In this document: piece by piece, positions 8,407-12,261 of the stretch | How the letters are laid out: the number at the start of each line of letters is the position of its first letter | Numbering within the stretch: the first letter of the stretch is position 1 | Translations under genes and position numbers: made by a program | The notes under the pieces: model-generated | Seen by the model: only the letters and a program-made list of their open reading frames with translations | Told to the model about the DNA's origin: nothing | Databases searched by the model: none | Assembly (NCBI GenBank): GCA_964626495.1 | Contig: CAZVFT010000074.1 | Location: 1 to 12,261, forward strand | Direction: 5' to 3' | DNA: 12,261 nt | DNA from: JACNLN01 sp964626495 | GTDB lineage: Bacteria; Fidelibacterota; Marinisomatia; Marinisomatales; CAZVFT01

Positions 8407-8557
8407 TATAATTCTCCCAATCAAAAATTAACCCACTCAATATTGTTAAATAAATTACAAAAATGTTTTGTTCCTTAAGATAAGAAAAAATATTTAGAAA
8501 TTTTTTTATTTATTTAAAAGTAACCATAGTGGGATATTAAAAAGAAAAACGTCATTT
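8407..8557. promoter_or_regulatory. AT-rich divergent intergenic region
   Basis: This very AT-rich stretch lies between the minus-strand DUF4159 gene and repeat copy B. Together with 8687-8780 it must hold the promoters of the minus-strand unit and of the plus-strand barrel gene. GGGAG at 8414-8418 is the DUF4159 ribosome site. A/T tracts abound, so no box pair can be singled out with confidence. Confidence 0.45.
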
Positions 8558-8686
8558 TACCACTTACCAGGGCTCACCGTAGGGCCTCTCCGTAACTGGA
8601 ACGGCTAGGACTACGCCAAGGCTTACCACTTACCAGTTATTTATCCATTGTAGTGTAACGTGGATGAACCAATTACCAGTTACCAA
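8558..8686 (+). repeat. Interspersed modular repeat, copy B (inverted core interior)
   Basis: It opens with TTACCACTTACCAGGGCTCACCG and closes with ACGCCAAGGCTTACCACTTACC, both in the same orientation as copies A and C. The 24 bases between (8583-8606, GGCCTCTCCGTAACTGGAAC and on) match the reverse complement of the A/C interior at 21 of 24 positions. After the core come degenerate 7-base units (CCAATTACCAGTTACC, 8669-8684) and a small ATCCA...TGGAT inverted pair (8643-8665). An ATG at 8664, in frame with the downstream barrel gene, lies in this repeat but is not the likely start. Confidence 0.75.
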
Positions 8687-8780
8687 AAATAGAATTCTTT
8701 ATTTTTCTAATAGAAATATTCGAGTTTATCGTTGTTTTTATCTTGAATTATTTTTATTTAACAGGTATTTTGACATAGTG

Positions 8781-11072
8781 ATGAAGCCTTCTATATATTT
8801 GAAGAATGCCAATTTATTTTTAATTATCTTTTTGTTGCTGGCTATAAATTTAAACTCAGCCAGCCCTGATGTGGTAAATTATTTCTCTAATCTGAACCAG
8901 AAATCGGATGGTTTTTATTCTACCACTCACCCCTCGCCAGTTGAGCGAAGCGTCCCGAGAAGGGACTCCTGCGGAGAAATCCCGAACCGAAGAATGAGGT
9001 CGGGATTACCTCTTACCAGCCACCCCTCTACCCCTCACATACCACCCCTCACCAGGGCTCGCCGTGGCCCTGGCCGTTCCGGCTACGGAGAGGCCGGCTA
9101 CGCCGAGGCTTACCAATCACCACTCACTAGCTACCACTCACCAGTTACCCCTGGTGAAATATGCTCATTCTTCGCATTTCACGGGGCAGGCCCGCCTGAC
9201 ATCTTTCGGGCAGGCACTCACCACTCACCAATTACCCCTGTAAAAATAGTCCGTTCCTCACATTTCACAGGGCAAGCACTCACCATTCACCAATTACAAC
9301 TCACCAGATTATTTCCCCGATTTCCCTCTTTTTCCTCATTTATCACCTCCATCTATAATGGTGATAACGCGACATTTGAAGCGATCTTTCGTCCTATGGA
9401 ATTTCGTGAACCGATAATCATGATTCCCATTGAAGGAAGATACGGAATGGGCTTCTATGGAACTGATCATCTAAACCCATTTCGGTTTGACTATGGTCTT
9501 ATCACCTACGAGAATGATTCCGTTACTGTTTTGAAAAATAATAATATTATGGGGCGATTTGGACATTTTATGGAAATCAATGCACTTCAAATAAATCCCT
9601 CATACTACCTTTTTAAAAAGAGTTATTTCGACATTCACGTTGGGTTGAGCTTCAGATATTTTTCTGTGATGGATATTCCAACTGCTGAATTTGGAAAATA
9701 CAGTATCTCCGGTCCTCCAGAGGTTCCCTCAAGCTGGCCCCTGAAAAAGACATTTGCACCAAGAACTGTGGAGGGAAACATTCTCTCTTCCTTGATTCTT
9801 CAATGGCATCCGAAATGGTTTCTTCATCTGAAATATTCATATGGAATGAATCGTACACGGTTTTACCGGGGTGATGGTACTAGTGGATTTCCATACGGTA
9901 ACGGAACTTCTTCTGCGTATTCTGTTGGAATAAAATTCATTAGAGAATCTGAAACTGCTGCCAGGTATGCCATTGGGTTGGAGCTGAAATACATATATCT
10001 CAAAATTGATAAAATTGTAGATCCGAACAATGTGACGCCTATTACAGGAATGCAATATCCGATGTTTGGGCTCTACTTGAATATCGGGGTATTTTATGGA
10101 GGGAATAAAACTATTGGTGATGATGGGAAAGAGCTCTATCTTGAAAAGGATTATGTATCCGCTGCAGAAAAATTTCAACAGTTTCTTAGGCAGTATCCTC
10201 ATCATGCCAAACGGGGACGAGCGGAAAAGCTGATTGAAATTTGTAATCACCGGATTCCAAACCAGTTATATATTGAGGGCAATAATTTCAAAAAGGTAGG
10301 AAAAATAGACAAGGCATTAGAAAAATATGTAGAAGCTTCAAAAATGGCAGACGGAGATTTAAAAAAGAGATTGGACAGAGATATTGAACTGATTGCTCAG
10401 GATTATATTAGCATGGCTGAGAGTTTGTTTATATCGGGTGAGACTGATGATGCTCTTCGGATGGCAAGAAGTGCAGCATCCATTTCAGAAAGGGGGCAGG
10501 ATGTATTGAAACTGATAGGAGTCAAAATTACCATTCGACAAGGTGAAGATTTAGCTACCCATGGGATGTATGCTCAGGCACTTGAAAAATTTGCAATAGC
10601 TCTTGAGATAGAGCCTTCCTTATGGATTGATATTCGTTGGAACGAATTGAAGGTGGCGAATAAAATGCTTGAGGATGTAAACAAAGCCTATGATGAGGGT
10701 ACATTAAGATTGGCTTTAGAGTCTTTAAAAAAGTCAAAAGAGATTCTGGGCCAATCAGATGAAAAAATGGATAGGATGATTGAGGAACTGGAACGACAGC
10801 TGAAAGCGACTGAGAAATATCGAGTGAAACAGAGGATCGATGAGTATGCTAATGAAGCTAGGTGGAAGAATATACTACGTTATATGCCAAAGATAGAACT
10901 GGGGATGTTGGTAGCGGAGGTTCAGGATATCCTTGGAGAACCAGATGATATCACCCAGCGAGTCGATAATAAGAATCGCAATTACCAGATGTGGATTTAT
11001 AACCTACCCGATAATCGAAGGAAATTTTTATACTTTGAGGATTATATGCTTTTCAAAGTTGAGGAAGAATGA
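8781..11072 (+). CDS. Outer-membrane barrel, TPR and BamE-like fusion protein with a repeat insertion
   Basis: A 763-residue exported protein. The signal peptide covers about 1-28 (LFLIIFLLLAINLNSA). Residues about 47-177 are encoded by repeat copy C and look unlike protein (Pro, His, Arg, Gly-rich). Residues about 180-445 alternate polar and aromatic residues as in an outer-membrane beta-barrel (for example SYFDIHVGLSFRYFSV, WFLHLKYSYGMNRTRFY, AIGLELKYIYLKI, MFGLYLNIGVFYGG). Residues about 450-660 are TPR-like (YVSAAEKFQQFLRQYPHH, IDKALEKYVEAS, YAQALEKFAIALEIEPS). The end (about 703-763) has ELGMLVAEVQDILGEPDD and a WIYNLPDNRRKFLYF strand, the pattern of BamE/SmpA-type domains. This suggests a role at the outer membrane, perhaps in assembly or in scaffolding, but no substrate is evident. 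The start is ATG at 8781 because it directly precedes the signal peptide; the Shine-Dalgarno is weak. The in-frame ATG at 8664 would place 39 residues, partly repeat-encoded, before it. Confidence 0.75.
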   Translation: MKPSIYLKNANLFLIIFLLLAINLNSASPDVVNYFSNLNQKSDGFYSTTHPSPVERSVPRRDSCGEIPNRRMRSGLPLTSHPSTPHIPPLTRARRGPGRSGYGEAGYAEAYQSPLTSYHSPVTPGEICSFFAFHGAGPPDIFRAGTHHSPITPVKIVRSSHFTGQALTIHQLQLTRLFPRFPSFSSFITSIYNGDNATFEAIFRPMEFREPIIMIPIEGRYGMGFYGTDHLNPFRFDYGLITYENDSVTVLKNNNIMGRFGHFMEINALQINPSYYLFKKSYFDIHVGLSFRYFSVMDIPTAEFGKYSISGPPEVPSSWPLKKTFAPRTVEGNILSSLILQWHPKWFLHLKYSYGMNRTRFYRGDGTSGFPYGNGTSSAYSVGIKFIRESETAARYAIGLELKYIYLKIDKIVDPNNVTPITGMQYPMFGLYLNIGVFYGGNKTIGDDGKELYLEKDYVSAAEKFQQFLRQYPHHAKRGRAEKLIEICNHRIPNQLYIEGNNFKKVGKIDKALEKYVEASKMADGDLKKRLDRDIELIAQDYISMAESLFISGETDDALRMARSAASISERGQDVLKLIGVKITIRQGEDLATHGMYAQALEKFAIALEIEPSLWIDIRWNELKVANKMLEDVNKAYDEGTLRLALESLKKSKEILGQSDEKMDRMIEELERQLKATEKYRVKQRIDEYANEARWKNILRYMPKIELGMLVAEVQDILGEPDDITQRVDNKNRNYQMWIYNLPDNRRKFLYFEDYMLFKVEEE
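8920..9310 (+). repeat. Interspersed modular repeat, copy C, in frame inside the barrel gene
   Basis: This is the longest and most complete copy. From left to right it has 7-base units (8920-8942); a GTCCC-GAGAA-GGGAC hairpin (8953-8967); an AATCCCGA...TCGGGATT hairpin (8978-9007); and more 7-base units. The 73-bp core follows (9045-9117), with a perfect CCAGGGC/GCCCTGG stem (9052-9073) and a CGGC-TAC-GCCG stem. After further units come two versions of the CCCC...GTGAAAT/ATTTCAC...GGGG hairpin (9148-9186 and 9236-9272) separated by a GGCAGGC-rich module, then final units to about 9310. It contains no stop in the gene's frame, and the gene resumes as a normal coding sequence on the far side. 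Confidence 0.85.
8978..9007. other. Perfect-arm hairpin in repeat copy C
   Basis: AATCCCGA(A)CC pairs with GGTCGGGATT around a nine-base loop, with one bulged A. It is a separate module found only in this copy of the repeat family within the window. Being within a coding sequence with no T-run after it, it is unlikely to be a terminator. Confidence 0.7.
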
Positions 11073-11306
11073 TGAAAAGGGGTATATCTTGATAGAAGAA
11101 ATAAATAATTTCTGGAGAGGAACTTTCGAAAAAGATTGTTGTGAAAAAGGCATTCGGAAGGTTGTTCAATTTGTAGTATTCTAGAGGAATCAACTAACTG
11201 CCCGGATTCCTTGAATCAATTAAAGTATTGAGTTTACATTCGTTGGAAAGTATTTATTTTACTATTAAATTTTTTGCTAATAAGTATCCCATTTTAAACA
11301 ATTCTT
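11073..11306. other. Intergenic region after the barrel gene
   Basis: A hairpin AGGAATC (11185-11191) with GATTCCT (11205-11211) could mark the end of the barrel transcript, but no T-run follows, so it is at most a weak terminator. The part from about 11215 to 11306 is AT-rich and should contain the promoter of tRNA-Cys; no box pair stands out. A 31-codon frame beginning at TTG 11089, with AAGGGG six bases upstream, is noted but not called as a gene. Confidence 0.4.
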
Positions 11307-11380
11307 GGCGTCGTACCCAAGTGGACTAAGGGAGCGGTCTGCAAAACCGCGATTCGTCGGTTCGAATCCGACCGACGCCT
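11307..11380 (+). tRNA. tRNA-Cys (anticodon GCA)
   Basis: The cloverleaf can be drawn in full. The acceptor arms are GGCGTCG/CGACGCC with discriminator T. The anticodon arm GCGGT-CTGCAAA-ACCGC gives GCA. The T arm is GTCGG-TTCGAAT-CCGAC. CCA is not encoded. The U at the discriminator position is the known cysteine identity base. Confidence 0.95.
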
Positions 11381-11417
11381 CTCCAATATATTGAGTACTA
11401 AATTATTTATAATAACT

Positions 11418-11503
11418 GCCCGGGTGGTGGAATAGGTAGACACAGCAGACTTAAAATCTGCCGGCTTTTTAAAGCTGTGCCGGTTCGAGTCCGGCCCCGG
11501 GTA
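11418..11503 (+). tRNA. tRNA-Leu (anticodon UAA)
   Basis: The acceptor GCCCGGG pairs with CCCGGGT (one G-U pair), with discriminator A. The anticodon arm GCAGA-CTTAAAA-TCTGC gives UAA, reading TTA. There is a long class II variable arm, and the T arm is GCCGG-TTCGAGT-CCGGC. CCA is not encoded. It lies 37 bases after tRNA-Cys, so the two are probably co-transcribed. TTA is a common leucine codon in an AT-rich genome. Confidence 0.95.
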
Positions 11504-11772
11504 CAATAAAAATTACTTTTTAGAATTTTCTGAAAACAAGGAGTAGATTCTACAAAAGTTGGGGGCACAATAAATATTCCCCGTCCAAACAAAACATCAG
11601 GTTCTTAACATTTTTTGTTCTGATTCTTCATAAAAAGTTCCAATTATCAATTTCAAACACATTTCTCGGTCCAACTAAGGCACATTCAATGGAATTAATA
11701 ATAATTATTTGGCATAATTACTCTGCTGTAATATGGAAGTTTTTAATTCTATAGAAGTGAAATGAGAAAAAG
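11504..11772. other. Gap between converging tRNA genes
   Basis: AT-rich and without an ORF. A weak stem, TTGG-GGG with CCC-GT-CCAA (11559-11588), lies in it. On the minus strand CTTTTTC directly follows tRNA-Leu(CAA) and may serve as its termination signal. Nothing else is recognised. Confidence 0.4.
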
Positions 11773-11856
11773 TACCGGGAGAGGGGCTCGAACCCTCACC
11801 TCCCTAAGGAGATTGGTTTTTGAGACCAACGCGTCTACCTATTCCGCCACCCCGGC
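11773..11856 (-). tRNA. tRNA-Leu (anticodon CAA)
   Basis: On minus the acceptor GCCGGGG pairs with TCCCGGT (two G-U pairs), with discriminator A. The anticodon arm TTGGT-CTCAAAA-ACCAA gives CAA, reading TTG. A class II variable arm is present (CTCCTTAGGGAGG type), and the T arm is GAGGG-TTCGAGC-CCCTC. CCA is not encoded. It faces the plus-strand tRNA-Leu(UAA). Confidence 0.95.
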
Positions 11857-11867
11857 AATAAGTTTGT

Positions 11868-11896
11868 ATTTTATCCAATTAATTTAAGGGTGAAAA
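11868..11896 (-). promoter_or_regulatory. Candidate promoter of tRNA-Leu(CAA)
   Basis: On minus, TTTTCA (11891-11896) and TAAAAT (11868-11873) are 17 bases apart. The second box ends 11 bases before the tRNA. The boxes match the sigma-70 consensus at 4 of 6 and 5 of 6. The region is AT-rich, so chance matches are easy; position and spacing are the main support. Confidence 0.4.
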
Positions 11897-12081
11897 TATA
11901 GATGCTTCATTTAAAATTTGCCAATATATTAAATACATCATTAAAATACTTTAATTCAGAATAAATATTTGTATTTTTACCACACAGATTCTCATTAGAC
12001 AAACTTATAATATTTTCTAAGATTGGGACAGGAGATTTTTTTATTAATAAAGGTTGGGATTCAGATTACTAAGTGAATAAT

Positions 12082-12113
12082 TCGCCACTAAGATCACGAA
12101 GAGACACTAAATA
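12082..12113 (+). repeat. Short degenerate CACTAAGA/CACGAAGA repeat
   Basis: Three imperfect units of 8-9 bases follow one another: CCACTAAGA, TCACGAAGA, GACACTAAA. I know arrays of this look from intergenic regions of several FCB-group and other genomes. It is unrelated in sequence to the ACTCACC-type arrays here. Confidence 0.5.
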
Positions 12114-12199
12114 TTGAAAAATAAAATAAGAAGATAGCAGAACAACTGTTTTTGATTATAATTTTACAGTTAATATTGCTAGAATTAATTTTTTCTTCT

Positions 12200-12227
12200 T
12201 GCCCGCCAACAACAAATAGGTGGGGCA
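12200..12227. other. GC-rich imperfect hairpin
   Basis: TGCCCGCC and GGTGGGGCA can pair, with a small irregularity, around an AT-rich loop. It resembles the GGCAGGC-type hairpin module of the interspersed repeats and may be a decayed relative. It is followed by GACATTCTTCG rather than a T-run. Confidence 0.4.
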
Positions 12228-12261
12228 GACATTCTTCGTGGCTAATTAATGAGATTAATTA

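Larger units (their letters stand above)
11897..12261. other. AT-rich non-coding right end
   Basis: I see no gene in either strand. It holds two small repeat-like items, listed separately (12082-12113 and 12200-12227), and otherwise AT-rich sequence. Confidence 0.5.

Noticed and set aside
8920..9310. CRISPR array
   Set aside because: The repeat unit is 7 bases and degenerate, with hairpin modules scattered among the units. There are no regular repeats of about 24-40 bases with unique spacers and no cas genes.
11076..11184. Type IV prepilin-like start after the barrel gene
   Set aside because: MKRGIS then, one base out of frame, LIEEI resembles a prepilin cleavage motif, but a frameshift is needed and no hydrophobic helix follows. 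It is treated as chance.
11185..11211. Rho-independent terminator after the barrel gene
   Set aside because: The stem of seven pairs is real but has a 13-base loop and no T-run, so only a weak mention is justified.
11294..11592. Minus-strand ORFs across the tRNA genes
   Set aside because: They overlap tRNA-Cys and tRNA-Leu, which are certain from their cloverleaves; the translated peptides are tRNA antisense.

Overview
The window looks like a chromosomal segment from a Gram-negative, AT-rich bacterium of the FCB group. The pairing of a secreted 'asparagine synthetase B'-labelled protein with DUF4159 and DUF4175 proteins recalls Candidatus Marinimicrobia (Neomarinimicrobiota), Ignavibacteria or KSB1-type lineages. 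This is a judgement from family recall, not from a search. Envelope character is clear: most large genes encode exported or membrane proteins, and one encodes a likely outer-membrane barrel.

Left to centre (1-8406), all genes run on the minus strand. In transcription order they are a secreted DUF4159 protein, a 1133-residue membrane-anchored DUF4175 coiled-coil protein starting one base after the DUF4159 stop, a TPR protein, a secreted protein of the family usually mislabelled asparagine synthetase B, and, cut by the left edge, the N-terminus of an HdrC-like iron-sulfur protein. DUF4159 and DUF4175 are tightly coupled. The later genes are separated by longer gaps holding repeats, so one transcript is plausible but not shown. 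Two genes appear to start at TTG, each behind a good Shine-Dalgarno sequence that also places a signal peptide at the N-terminus.

Centre-right (8407-11072) is a divergent promoter region followed by a plus-strand gene for a signal peptide, a beta-barrel-like domain, TPRs and a BamE/SmpA-like C-terminus. Right (11073-12261) is a gene-poor tRNA region: tRNA-Cys(GCA) and tRNA-Leu(UAA) on plus, tRNA-Leu(CAA) on minus.

The most unusual feature is a family of modular interspersed repeats, present in four places and always in the same orientation. Each mixes a degenerate 7-base repeat (ACTCACC/AGTTACC type) with GC-rich hairpin cores. One copy (about 390 bp) sits in frame inside the outer-membrane gene. 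Two others form the 3' ends, including the stop codons, of the TPR and DUF4175 genes. The fourth lies in the divergent intergenic region and carries an inverted hairpin interior. The repeat is open in all frames on the plus strand and stop-rich on the minus strand, which fits where the copies are found.
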